DNA of 64,000 nt from Achatina immaculata (Eukaryota; Mollusca; Gastropoda; Stylommatophora; Achatinidae): contig CM019718.1 in assembly GCA_009760885.1 (NCBI GenBank), forward strand, positions 23,509,633 through 23,573,632, given 5' to 3'. Position 1 is the first letter of the stretch. Every line of letters begins with the position of its first letter. The position numbers and the translations under genes were made by a program. The notes beneath the pieces are model-generated. The model was given only the letters and a program-made list of their open reading frames with translations, made no database searches and was not told the DNA's origin. Of this stretch, positions 44,252 through 55,794 are shown in pieces.

Positions 44252-46229
44252 TCATCATCATCAGGTGCCGTGCCGACTGGCGTTGGCTATTATACTTCTC
44301 CAGAGTAAGAGTACACTATCCTTCATGCAGGCCAACAGCTCAGTTGGTAATCTCCGCTCACACTATCCCGTCAGACTGTCCAGTATCATTTCTCTTGGTC
44401 TTCCTCTTGAACTTCTTCCCTCTATTTTTCCTGTTGTTATAATATTTTCAATGCCCCCTCTTCTCATTGCATGTCCTATGAAAGTACATTGTCTCTCTCT
44501 TATCTTTTTGTCAAGGTTTTTTGTCTCTCCAGATCTTCTCATACATTCTTCATTAGTTATTTTTGCTGTCCAGGGGATTCGCAACATTCTTTTAATAAAC
44601 CACATTTCTGTTGCTTCCAATGATTTTTGTGCAGACCTGCCTATTGTCCATAATTCACTTTCATATAACAAAATAGGTTCAATATAGCATTTTAGGACTT
44701 GTTTTCTAACATTAATTGATAAGGATGTGTTGGATAATATGTTTCTCATTCTCTGAAATGCAGTCTTTGCTTTGTCTAGTCTGTTCCTAATTTCTGTTCT
44801 GCATTTCTCATCTGAAGTTATTACTGCTCCAAGGTATTTGAATTTCTGCACCTGCTTCAGAATAGTTCTGTTTAATTTTATACTGCATGCTGGTGGATTC
44901 TGTTTCTTAGATATAACCATAGTCTCTGTCTTTTTTTTATGTTCACAGTAAGGCCTTTCTGTTCACTTTCTTTGGCGACTTTATCCAAGAGATTTTGCAG
45001 GTCTTGTTGGTTCTCAGCTATCACTACTGTGTCATCAGTATACCGAAGGTTGTTAATATTGTATCCTCCAATTTTTATGCCTGGTTCTGTGATGATCGTT
45101 CTTAGAATATTCTCGCTGTACAGAGAAAAAAGGTCTGGAGATAGTAAATATCCTTGTCGCATCCCTTGTTTTATAGGTTGATATTTTCCAGTTCTATTTT
45201 CAACTCGAACTGCTGCTTCTTGCTGCCAGTATAGATGTTTTACAATCCTCAGGTCTTTGCCGTCTATATTGATGTCTTCAAGCATTTTAATAATTTCATC
45301 ATGTTTCACCTTGTCGAATGCCTTGGTGTAATCAATGAAGCATAAGTAGAGATCTTTCTGTATTTCTAAAGCTCTTTCTGTTAGTGTTCATAAAGCATAA
45401 ATGACATTGTGTGTTTCTTTTCCTTCAACAAATCCAAACTGTTCATCTGCTATTTCCATTTTTATCTTTTTCCTTGTTCTTCTCACAATAATTCTCAGAA
45501 GTAGCTTCGTTATGTGACATGAAAGGCTGATAGTCCGGTGGTCATCACATTCCTTTGCACCTAGTTTCTTTGGTAGTGCTATAAACGTGGATTTAAGCAG
45601 GTCACTGGGCATATAACCACTGTTGTAAATGCCACTCAGTAACTTGGTTATTATTTTTATTCCTATCTCCTCTAGCGCCTCTATTCCTTATATTGTTATA
45701 TTATCAGGCCCAGTCGCTTTCCTTTCTTCATGTGTTTGATGGCATCTATGATTTCATCTTCAAGTATTGGTGGTCCATCACAATTTTCAGTATCTGGTGT
45801 TAATTCTGGTCTTTCTCCTCCATATAGCTCACCGATGTACTCTGTCCACCTGTCCACAATGTCTTCTTTTCCTATTGATATTTTACCTTCTCTTGATCTC
45901 AGGCATCCTGTGGTATATTTTGCCTTCCTGCCTGTGAGTTCACTAATTCGTTTGTGCATGTTTTTGCTGTCTTTATTATGTGAGTCATCTATTTGTCTGG
46001 ACTGTTAATTTAACCACACTTCCTTTGCTTCTCTGCACTTGCGTCTTATTTCTTTATTTATCTTGCTATATTTTTCTTGGTTATTTTTACTCCTCCTCCT
46101 CTTGTCCATCAGTCCTAAGATGCCGTCTGTCATCCATTTATTTCTAGGGGCTTTTTTTTGGTGGTATTATCTTCTTAACATTTTGGTGGATAGAATCTCT
46201 TAAAATTGCCCATTGTTCATCTTTACAAG
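44252..46229 (-). mobile_element. RTE-like LINE family B, longest copy
   Basis: 1978 bp on the minus strand, 5'-truncated. Frames in order: LTGRKAKYTTGC near 45930 (linker before RT), FIALPKKLGAKECDDHRTIS near 45580 (finger), EQFGFVEGKETHNVIYAL near 45410, KQGMRQGYLLSPDLFSLYSE near 45150, NNLRYTDDTVVIAENQQDL near 45040 (YADD to YTDD), YLGAVITSDEKCRTEIRNRL near 44830, FIGHAMRRGGIENIITTGK and SRGRPREMILDSLTG near 44370. The tail is a TCA run at the low end (sense TGA). A 9-bp direct repeat GTATATGAG flanks it (44243-44251 and 46230-46238). Frameshifts make it inactive. Confidence 0.9.
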
Positions 46230-46451
46230 TATATGAGTATGGACCCTATATCAGCAGGGGGTGCATAAGCCGCGACCCTACACCAGCACACGTACTTGAC
46301 CCGGTACCCATGAAAAAAATTCAAATAATGAAATTCAAAATTAGAATATATAGTATGTTCTCGTGATACCACTTCAATCCCCACCCCCCCCCAACCCCCG
46401 CAGCCTGGACCCTGATTTGGGTGGGTCGGGACCTAAGGTGGGGAACCACTG

Positions 46452-47180
46452 TTGTGGCACAGCTTTTACCCAAGAACCCCTGCTAAGAAGCGAGGCAGAA
46501 TCTGTGTCTGGAAATTGCTAGTACTGGTGTCAGAATGGACGTCTCTGTCCCCAAAATCAAAGGACATAACAAAAATAGGTAAAGACAGAAACTAGAACAA
46601 ATCTCTAGAGTCTGCCAGTACAGGGAAGTCATAGACGTGTTCTTCCAGCAAATGTAGGAGAGAAAACAACGGCCGAAGAAATCGATAGATTCCGCCGAGC
46701 TCTAGTTAGGAATGTCTCTGTTCTAGCAGTGGGAACGCCAAGCTCTCTCAATGTTCGTGAAAGCGAGGGGGAGAAAATACTGATAGCAGGAATACAGACA
46801 AAGAGTGGTTGTCAGTATTTTCCATTAATATCAGGTTTCTCGCAAGCTATAACAACAGATGTTCCTGTCCGGTTCTATTAGTTTCAAAGCATCTCTGATA
46901 TACAGAAGATCGACTCCCGAAAACACGAAGGATCTAATATTTCCTCTAGGCGGTCATGTCGGAGCCTGACTAGAAGCTTACTGTGTGTACTCTTTGGAGA
47001 AAACGTGTTGTATGAGATCTAGAATGATAACAACGATACGGAGAAACAGAAGGCAGTTATCGCCATGATATGTTATGTTTTTGTTATAGCCAGAGAGATG
47101 ACTTCAAGTAAATAGAATACTCTTGCTCTCTGTTTTACTCCCTATGAATCCGCATATATACATACGCATACATTCTTACA
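46452..47180. other. Unassigned sequence
   Basis: No gene or repeat recognised. Confidence 0.3.
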
Positions 47181-47182
47181 CT

Positions 47183-47183
47183 T

Positions 47184-47218
<35 letters not shown>

Positions 47219-47560
47219 TAACGATTCACAGCTGCCACCATTCCTGGATTTCTCTCTCCATTTGTTTTCCCCCAACTTTTCTTAGATTATCGTCCGCAAT
47301 GTCCCGCCATCTTTGCTGTGATCCTCCCCATTGGCGTTTTCCATTTTATCTCGCGTATACAGGCTAATGTGGTCTGGTGATCTCTTCCATTCGTTAATGA
47401 AGATTCGTCTGATACTTTCAGTGTAGCATTCAGGCTAAGCCAAAACAGAACAGGATTGTAAAACTGGAGGGGGGGGGGGTGTGGCAGATATGAAGATCTA
47501 ATGGCGATGAGAATCACAGAAGCAACCTTACCCTTGTCGAGACGACTAAGCACACGAAAC
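47183..47560 (-). mobile_element. Possible LINE 3' end with TC/GA tail
   Basis: The minus strand reads ARDKMENANGEDHSKDGG and TLRTIISKKSWGKTNGE before a stop, and then a GA run (TC on plus, 47183-47219). This arrangement matches the other LINE ends followed by GA runs here, but the protein is not clearly recognised. Confidence 0.35.
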
Positions 47561-47685
47561 TGAAAGAAGAAGAAGAAGAAGCTGTCATGTTCACGAGGCC
47601 AGCATTTTTTAAAGTTAAGCTCGTTTTGTGTTGTTCGACGTCCTGGACCGAGGTGTGGAAAGAGTTACACATGACGGCCACCGAC

Positions 47686-47966
47686 AAAGCACGAAGATAG
47701 AGGACAAGGCATGAAGACAGAAGACAAGGCACGAAGATAGAGGACAAGGCACGAAGATAGAGGACAAGGCACGAAGTCAGAAGACAAGGCACGAAGACAG
47801 AAGACAAGGCACGAAGATAGAGGACAAGGCACGAAGATAGAGGACAAGGCACGAAGATAGAGGACAAGGCACGAAGACAGAAGACAAGGCACGAAGATAG
47901 AGGACAAGGCACGAAGACAGAAGACAAGGCACGAAGATAGAGGACAAGGCACGAAGATAGAGGACT
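47686..47966. repeat. 20-bp tandem repeat
   Basis: About 14 units of ACAAGGCACGAAGATAGAGG with an ACAGAAG variant. Confidence 0.95.
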
Positions 47967-48193
47967 ACAGCAGAGCAAGCTTCGCAAGGGAGTAAAATTA
48001 ATACTTCTTAAATGAATTGTCGCTAAACATAGTGAACTTTGAGAGCCTGTGTTAGTGCACCTACATGGAGCCAGTTCCAGTCCACTTGCTACTGGATGCA
48101 TCATTAAATATAATTTAGCGGATTCCTGACCAGAGTAGAAAGGTCAAGGTTAGCCCTAGAGTGTCTTAGTGATGTTTAGGTAATATGTGTTCT

Positions 48194-48640
48194 TCTTCTT
48201 CATCATCATCATCATCATCATCATCGTCATCATCACTGAGCGTCACTCCCTTGGAAGTATAAGCCACTAAAGTCTCCCCACTTATCCTTGTTCTTGGATT
48301 TGTACTCTACTTCCCTTCATGTGTATCCCTCGTCTTTGAGCACTTTCATAATTTCTCTTTTCCAAGTTCTAGGTCTTCCCCGATTTCTGTTTCACTGAAG
48401 ATTCCACGTCAGTGCCTGTCCTGTTATGACATCACCAGGTTTCCTCAGTGTGTGACCAATCCACCTCCACTTCCTGGACATGATATGTTGGTCCTGCTCT
48501 TCCCCAGTCCTCATTGTTCCTAGTCTTGTCCTGACTTATTCTGATGTTCAGAATCCTTCTCAAGTAGCAGTAGTTCGTGAATGTCTGTGTCCTCTGTTGT
48601 ACTGCCTTAGTCACCACCTATGTCTCCGAACCATATAGTA
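48194..48640 (-). mobile_element. LINE 3' end (RTE-like, TGA tail)
   Basis: The minus strand reads YCYLRRILNIRISQDKTRNN near 48570, then across frames WIGHTLRKPGDVI-like text near 48445, RGRPRTWKREIMKVLKDEG near 48350 and KNKDKWGDFSGLYFQGSDA near 48260. It ends at the TCA/TGA run at 48199-48236. Confidence 0.75.
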
Positions 48641-49011
48641 GGACAGTCTTTACATTATGGCTGTGTTAATGTCCATATATTTCTGGACCTATTATGCCAT
48701 AGAGATACTTAGAAGACATGTGTTACCGTCTAGGTATTTTTCTTGATCTACTATGTCTTACCAGACACTTAAGCAATAATGTGTCTGTACCCATACTTTC
48801 CTTGATCTCTCTCCTTCACAAAAGGCGATGTGGTCCTAAATCTGTTTAGTAGTGTCAAAAATGTATGGGATCTGCTAACATATGTCTGAAAGGTAGGACA
48901 TAAAGGAGCGCACAATCCACAAGATTGGCCGTATAAGACTAACGATACATAATTTTTTTCTTAAAATGACACAATATTAAACACTACTAATGAAGTGAGG
49001 CCAAATTAACA

Positions 49012-49120
49012 GGCATAAAATCCTTTGATGAGGTTGAAAGACTCGCCGAAGACAGGAAAAATTGGCGAACTACTTTGCGAGCCCTATGTGACGTTTAACG
49101 GCACGGAAAGGAGATAAGAC
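49012..49120 (+). mobile_element. LINE 3' end fragment (family D)
   Basis: The plus strand reads FDEVERLAEDRKNWRTTL and RALCDV then a stop, followed by CGGCACGGAAAGGA. The same end appears twice at 51709-51959. Confidence 0.65.
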
Positions 49121-50990
49121 ACAAGAATGAAGTGACGTTTCATAAACACAATTAATTAGTGAATGTTTCTCTCCCGCATCAAGCGGTCATAAGAGAATCT
49201 ATTGGCACGGATAGATTTGGAATAGGCAGCTCAGAAACGTGTTAGCTCCTGGTACGGACGTGCATTCAACATTATTTGTATAATTACGATTTTCCTCATG
49301 GACTCAGGCCAGTCACTGGGTCAGACTTGTACGTGAGGAACCATATTTTTCCCCACTCATGCAATGACAACCATCATGAACCAGCCTGGGGGGTCCTAGT
49401 GTGGTAATAAGTGGGGCCCCGTGAAGCCAGTCTAGATTTTAATATTATTTCATTTTCGTACGTTGATACCACGTGATCAGGGACGTGGAGGGTGGGGCGA
49501 GGTGAAGGGTCAGCTACGTGGGGAAAAAAATCTTAAAGCATGGACCTACATGTGCACTGCCCGTGGGCCCCAAGTGCATGGGGGTGGGGGGGGGAGGCAA
49601 CCACCCCATGGATATCTACATATGTGAATGTATAATGGAGGTGTGCTGTGCATGTGGACGTAGGCGGCATATGTTGTTATTTTATTATTACTTAGCCCAG
49701 GGGCCCCCGATGTTGTTAAGAGGGCCCTGCCTTAAGCATTATACAGCTGCGTAGAAATAGTCCTTTAAGACCTGTAGCTTAGAGACCAAAAAGATCAGTC
49801 AGGGCAAGTCAGAGATCGCTACTGTTGTGAAGTCCCTGGTCAGCTTCCTTGAACGCAGTAACTGGCTAGTGTACAAATCTTAGCCAGAAACATGATAAAC
49901 ACGGTCAAAAAAATGACGGGAAAAGAAATCTGTTCTCGAGCTACTCAACATTTGTGTGTCAGAACTACTTCTCAGAATTATCACAATACTCAAAAGTTTA
50001 CTCTCATCGGTGCCAACATTATAAGAAACTTGAAACCTTAAACAAACAAACAAACACATTAAAGCACATAAACACTAGCTAAAAAACGTAAACACAACAC
50101 AAATATACAACACACAACACGCTCAGAGAAGGTGAGAGAGGAGAGAAGTGCATAAACCATCAAATCATATATAATAAAAAAAAATCTGGACAAGACAAGA
50201 ACATGGATTGAATTGTAGCCCTACACTATTTCACAGTATAACCATCTCACCTAAAAAAAAAAGATAATCATTGCTTTTCTCTAGTCTTATCTACACACTC
50301 GAGATAAAGAAGCCCCATATCTGACTGCTTTTTCTCTCCGTTGAGTTGCCAGACAAACTAAAAACTCCATCCTCTTGAACACGATTTTAAAAAAAAACAT
50401 CTTAAAACAAAAACACGTAAAGAGAGAGCAGACAATGGATCGAGCAGACATTAAACGCATGAAGGAAGGGCAGACAATTGATCGAGCAGACATTATTCAT
50501 GCTATAAGAGAGTCTGGCTGAAACAAAGATTTCAGTGACAGCTGTGAATCAGTGTCGTTGTTCAAAATGAGGTAATTCTGGTGGTGAAAAATGATCTCAT
50601 TACTACAAGAGCCCCAGTCGATGGCCAGCCGACAAAGAACGAGGTCAGTTACTGGACGCTGAAGGAGATACTGAAGTACTAAGGACGTGTCCGGAGTGAA
50701 CTGGATGATGGTCCTTCCTAACTACTTAAGTAATACACACATTCGCACGTACACACTCATGCAAATACACACATACACATCTATGGAGGCAACTACGAGT
50801 ATAAGAAACGAGAAGGAAAAATATGAAAGAAAACAAATTACCCCTATGAAAGATAGGTCTTTCAGCAAAGTCGAAACATACATTTTGTGAAGAAAGAAAC
50901 GAATTATTCACTGAAACGGAAACTGCCGAATTTCGCATATTTGTGAGTAATCATTTTACTATTTATTTTATTTATACACTTAGAGAAAAA
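49121..50990. other. Unassigned sequence
   Basis: G-rich patches (49380-49440, 49500-49600) and a short direct repeat (GAGCAGACATTA, 50439 and 50482). No gene recognised. Confidence 0.3.
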
Positions 50991-50999
50991 GCTACCAAC

Positions 51000-51965
51000 A
51001 AGTGCACATACAAAACAAACTATACATAACAGATTCTAGATATGCCCATCGATTTGTACATGAGGATAAACAAGTGAATTCGATGGAAGAAAAAACATAT
51101 ACGCTGTCTTCACTGGCTAGGACAACAGGACTTGAAATTAATAAGGGAAAAAATAGTGAAACTTCTCATTATTCAAAAGGAAAAATATACGTAGAAGGGA
51201 GCCGATGCTGAAGAAGTACACCAATCTGCATACCTCGGCAGCTACGTAGTCCAGGATAGTGACGCCAGAAAAGAAGTTATAATTGCAAAAGAACATTGAC
51301 ATTCAATAATCTTGAGAACATATGACATTCAAAAGCTATAAGCACAAAAATCAAACTAAGATTATTTAATTCAAATGTAATATCCACCCTCATTTATGCA
51401 TGCGAAAGCTGGGGAAAAAAAACTAAAGAAATAGACAAAAACTTTAGACTCTTTTGAGAACAAATGCCTAAGGAAAATACTCGGTATAAAGTGGAATGAA
51501 TTCAAAAACGACGCAGAGATAAAGCAGCTCAGCGAACAACCTGTCTCATTGGTGATCAGAAAAAAAGATGAACATATGTCGGTCAGGTGACGAGAAGAAA
51601 CAGTCAGAGAATCCCAAAACAAGCTATCAAGTGGAACACAACAGGCCGAAGAAAAAGGGGTCGACCACGTGAAACTCTAAAGAGGACATTGTTAAGAGAG
51701 GCCAAATTCTTACATCTTACATTCTTCCCGTGCCGTTAAACGTCACGTAGGGGTTCCCATGGTATTTCGCAAGTTTTTCTGTTTTCGGTGAGCTTTTCAA
51801 CCTCATCAAGGAATGACGTGCCCACTAAAATGGCCAAAGTAGTCGGCATAATATCCCTTGATGAGGTTGAAAATGTCGCAGAAAACAGGAAAACTTGGCG
51901 AACTAGCTTGTGAGCCCTATATGACGTTTAACGGCACGGGAAGGATGTCAGATGTAAGATGAGAA
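51000..51965 (+). mobile_element. LINE remnant (family D) with a self-inverted 3' end
   Basis: The plus strand reads ARTTGLEINKGKN near 51120, YLGSYVVQDSDARKEVI near 51235, LIYACESWGKKTKEIDKNF near 51395, NKCLRKILGIKWNEF near 51460 and GRRKRGRPRETLKRTLLREA near 51640. After an interruption it resumes SLDEVENVAENRKTWRTSL near 51850. The interruption (about 51705-51835) contains the reverse complement of the same 3' end. Catalytic domain absent. Confidence 0.75.
51709..51959. repeat. ~110-bp inverted repeat from a LINE 3' end
   Basis: The left arm 51709-51818 is the reverse complement of the right arm 51850-51959 (roughly 80-85 percent by eye). The arms share TTGATGAGGTTGAAAA, TGACGTTTAACGGCACGGGA and GATGTAAG. 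Confidence 0.8.
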
Positions 51966-52600
51966 ACATGTTTCAGTGTTAATATGCGAGAAGAAAGTAT
52001 TTTTATGTGACAAGAAAGTGAAATAGTGACGAGTAAAACAGTTTATTTCTGACTTCCTCTAAAAAAAAAAGTTCGCATGTGGAATAGCCGTGGAAATTTA
52101 CCTCCTACGTGCGGCCAAGCCCTTCTAATTTGTGTGAGTGCTCGGAAGAGCAGTTTGTACTTGCGGACAGAAGATTCACGACTTCGGAGTCGTTACAGTG
52201 CATTTGAGACATTGTACTTTATGTCAACGTTCGCGGTTTATTTTTTCATTTGTTCGAATTTTGTTAATGAATTTGTTATGTGGTTTTGGTTTTAAGAAGA
52301 TCCTATATAAAATAACTGATGATGGATGTGAAAATAAAGCTATTATGAAAATAAACTGCTGTTTACAGTAAAGTTGCAAATGATCGTCCTAACAACAAAT
52401 CATATGAGTACTTTTTGTTTTCTAAAGTTTCGTTAAATTACCTTCATTAACCAGAAGTTAGTGGTCCCAAAATAATGGAGAAAGATTTCGGAAAAAGTAG
52501 TGCAGAATTCAAAACGGAGCAAATAAGAACTTAGGTGGCCAAAAACTCTAGTATGCCTTTGCTTGGAGATGCTAACAAACAGAGTAATGAGACACCACAA
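51966..52600. other. Unassigned sequence
   Basis: No gene recognised. AATAAA-like motifs near 52335 and 52350 are not followed by an A run. Confidence 0.3.
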
Positions 52601-52609
52601 CCTGATTGG

Positions 52610-53400
52610 TGGGACTGTACTGGTTGGAATTTGAAGAAGGTCAGTTCACTGGGATGTCTGCTCTATGGATACACTCCAGGACTTTGAATAAATTACCGTA
52701 AAACCGCTTGACACCCACACAGTCCATTCCAGGACATTGAATAAATTACCGTAAAACAGCTTGACACCCACACAGTCCATTCCAGGACTTTGAATAAATT
52801 ACCGTAAAACCGCTTGACACCCACACAGTCCATTCGAGGACTTTGAATAAATTACCGTAAAACCGCTTGACACCCACACAGTCCATTCCAGGACTTTGAA
52901 TAAATTACCATAAAACCGCTTGACACCCACACAGTCCATTCGAGGACTTTGAATAAATTACCGTAAAACCGCTTGACACCCACACAGTCCATTCGAGGAC
53001 TTTGAATAAATTACCGTAAAACCGCTTGACACCCATACAGTGCATTCCAGGACTTTGAATAAATTACCGTAAAACCGCTTGACACCCACACAGTCCACGC
53101 CAAGACTTTGAATAAATTACCGTAAAACCGCTTGACACCCACACAGTCCATTCCAGGACTAAGAATAAATTACTGTAAAACCGCTTGACGCCCGAAACGA
53201 TGATTGCTCCTCAAGACCATCATGACTTTGAGTTCGGTGATCTCAGCTTCGCAGCTCCCCGGGGAAATCAGTAGAAGTACAGAGGCAAAAATCCCGCGAT
53301 GACTGAAATTGACCGCTAAACAGTCAACAATAGAAACCCCCTCAGAAACTCCCAGAAGAAAACGTTTTCTATGGTGTTCGGGCTCAGCAGGTTGTTCGTC
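52610..53400. repeat. Segmental duplication copy 1, with 53-bp array
   Basis: Left flank (about 52610-52662), about ten 53-bp units containing GACTTTGAATAAATTACCGT and CGCTTGACACCCACACAGTC (52663-53185), then a right flank to 53400. The flanks match 55795-55840 and 56060-56257. Confidence 0.9.
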
Positions 53401-53940
53401 AAAATTCTAGATCTGATGAGTCTGCGACAAAATGTAGACAACAAAGAAGTATGAACTCTGAATATTTTGGCACGGGGGGGGGGGGGGGGGGGGGAGAAGA
53501 GAACAACCAATCAGACGATGATTTCCGTAATGAAAATCAAAAAAGCTTTTCCTGTTCTGTAACCAAGCAACTGATCCAAGACATTAAAAAAAGGGGGGGG
53601 GGGGGAATCTACAAAATTTAATGAAATAACTTGTGTACATTAGAAGAATATTTTAGGGGCTATAAAATTCACATTACACACTACGGAAAACAGCACAGGT
53701 CTAATGTTAAAAATCACGATGACCTGGACTCTTTGTCTTTCAGGCGCGGCCAAGGCGTCCAATCAACTTTCTGAGAAACACATTACAAACAAAAAAAAAA
53801 AAAAAAAGAAATGTAAAACTAGAAAATGAAATACTCAGACAACAAATTTTACTGAAATGACAGGAAAAGCTTTTGAATGGATATCATACACACAGACTGA
53901 TTCCATACTACCATCACTATCAAGAAAAGCCTTGCTTGAG
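53401..53940. other. Unassigned sequence with G runs
   Basis: A 21-bp G run at 53474-53494, a second G run at about 53594-53606 and an A run at about 53791-53808. Confidence 0.7.
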
Positions 53941-54412
53941 ACAACCCGTTTCACTATGTATCGTGCCATACAACCCGTTTCACTACCTATCGTGCCAGAC
54001 AATCAATTTCATTACCTATCGTGCCAGACAAATAATTTCACTACCTATCGTGCCAGACAATCAATTTCATTACCTATCGTGCCAGACAATCAATTTCATT
54101 ACCTATCGTGCCAGACAAATAATTTCACTACCTACCGTGCCAGACAACCTGTTTCATTACCTATCGTACCAGACAATCAATTTCACTACCTATCGTACCA
54201 GACAATCAATTTCACTACCTATCGTGCCAGACAATCAATTTCACTACCTATCGTGCCAGACAATCAATTTCACTACCTATCGTGCCAGACAATCAATTTC
54301 ACTACCTATCGTACCAGACAATCAATTTCACTACCTATCGTGCCAGACAATCAATTTCACTACCTATCGTGCCAGACAATCAACTTCACTACCTATCGTA
54401 CCAGACAGCGTT
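53941..54412. repeat. 29-bp tandem repeat
   Basis: About 16 units of TTTCACTACCTATCGTGCCA plus GACAATCAA. Open frames across it are artefacts of the period. Confidence 0.95.
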
Positions 54413-54615
54413 AATAACCATGCTTCTCCATCTCTTGCTGCCAGTGGTATTTCAGATCACTTCAGAAGCTTGTTTTTCTTTCCCGTGCCACTCGGTCAGT
54501 CCACTGAGATATGTTTCTCTTGGTCTTCCTCTATTTTCTTGAATTTTCCAGCCATTAAAAAGTTCTCTGACTTGTCTTCTCGTGATATATCCAAGAAATT
54601 CTGACTATCTTACTC
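54413..54615 (-). mobile_element. LINE family C, 3' end
   Basis: The minus strand reads EFLGYITRRQVRELFNGWKI, ENRGRPRETYLSGLTEWHG, the usual basic C-terminal block of RTE-like LINEs. Same family as 60385-60535 and probably 30330-30485. Confidence 0.65.
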
Positions 54616-54994
54616 TTACAATTTTAACCCTTTCCTATCCTTTGCCAAATATTTATCGAAGAAGCTCCCGTCATCAGATATAAATTTTATTTATATTTAT
54701 AAAAGGCATAATTTATTCATGTTAACTGACTTGTTGAAGAATAAACTCTCTTCATAAATTTAACTTTGATTTCAGAAAGTGGTAAATTTTATAACTAATT
54801 TTAAAAAAATAATAGACAAAAAAATCTACACATAAGCTAAATTTATTCTTAGCACTAAAGGGTTTCTAACATTTACAGCAGATGTATTTTTATTAGTATT
54901 TTTTCTCTGTCTGTCAGAGAAATTAGAAGCACTTGAGATGAAGGTTTGGAGAAAGATAATGAATTACCTGAATAGTCAGGAAAAAAAACAACAA
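54616..54994. other. Unassigned AT-rich sequence
   Basis: No feature recognised. Confidence 0.3.
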
Positions 54995-55262
54995 AAGTTT
55001 CCACACAACGAAATCAAGTTAAAACCTTCTTCTCCTTAATAACTAAACTCGATTTCACACAACGAAGCCTAGTTAAAACTTTCTTCTCCCCAATAACTAG
55101 AAAATTTTCCACACAACGAAGCCTAGTTAAAGCTCTCTTTTCCCGAATAACTAGAAAAGTTTCCAAACAACGAAGTCAAGTTAAATCTTTCTTCTTCTGA
55201 ATAGCTAGAAAAGTTTCCACGCAACGAAGCCTAGTTAAAACTTTCTTCTCTTGAATAACTTT
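54995..55262. repeat. ~53-bp tandem repeat
   Basis: Five units containing CACAACGAAGCCTAGTTAAA and CTTTCTTCTCCCAATAACTA. Confidence 0.9.
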
Positions 55263-55794
55263 TAGCGTATCTGCAGATTTGTTTACCTATTATTTTTTAA
55301 CTGGTTGTAAAATTTCCCATTCTATGACGTCAAAGTTAATTTTTTCTTGAGCAGAAGAAAGCCACCAGTAGAAGCCACCAGTATTTATCACCGTGTTCAC
55401 GCTAGTATGCCAATCTAAATTACACCAGCGTAGGTCATATATCACAATCAAATGAACGATCCTGTCATGTGGTTCACAATTTTTTTTAATACCTAAGAAC
55501 CACTTTCCCATCTAAACACAGGCTGAGGACCATTAGCTTTTATGTAATATCGAGATATCGTAAAACGTTACTGTTTTAAATTCAGCAGACAGCACTTAAT
55601 ACCAAACCGATAGCGCATCCATGGATCACTTGTTAATGTACCTGTGGATCACGGACAACAGCGTGAGAATCACTGATCCTGTCTGTTAGCTTTGCAGCAG
55701 AAACTGATGTACAGATGTTGCTGATGCACCATAATCTCGCGGGAAGTGCGAACCTGGTGACTTCATTCTGCGGTGAAAGTTGTCGAAACGAGGG
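55263..55794. other. Unassigned sequence
   Basis: No gene or repeat recognised. Confidence 0.3.

Larger units (their letters stand above)
43608..46451. mobile_element. hAT-ended element containing a minisatellite and a LINE
   Basis: The left end CAGTGGTTCTCAACCT (43608) and right end AGGTGGGGAACCACTG (46451) form hAT-type inverted termini. The sub-terminal GGGTCGGGACC on the right fits a widespread non-autonomous hAT type with GGGTCGCGACCC near its ends. There is no transposase. The flanking 8-mers do not match, so the target duplication is lost or this is a rearranged copy. The interior is a minisatellite (43660-44251, resuming 46230-46300) split by a LINE. Confidence 0.6.

Noticed and set aside
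43600..46459. Intact hAT insertion with target duplication
   Set aside because: The termini match as inverted repeats, but the adjacent 8-mers (CCCTAGAT and TTGTGGCA) do not agree, so only hAT-like ends are claimed.
47514..48104. 196-residue Ser/Leu/Cys repeat protein on the minus strand
   Set aside because: It spans the 20-bp array and its flanks; no domain or exon structure supports it.
53857..54604. Plus-strand repeat proteins of 185 and 243 residues
   Set aside because: The frames cross a 29-bp array in all phases; the C-terminal part is antisense to a LINE.
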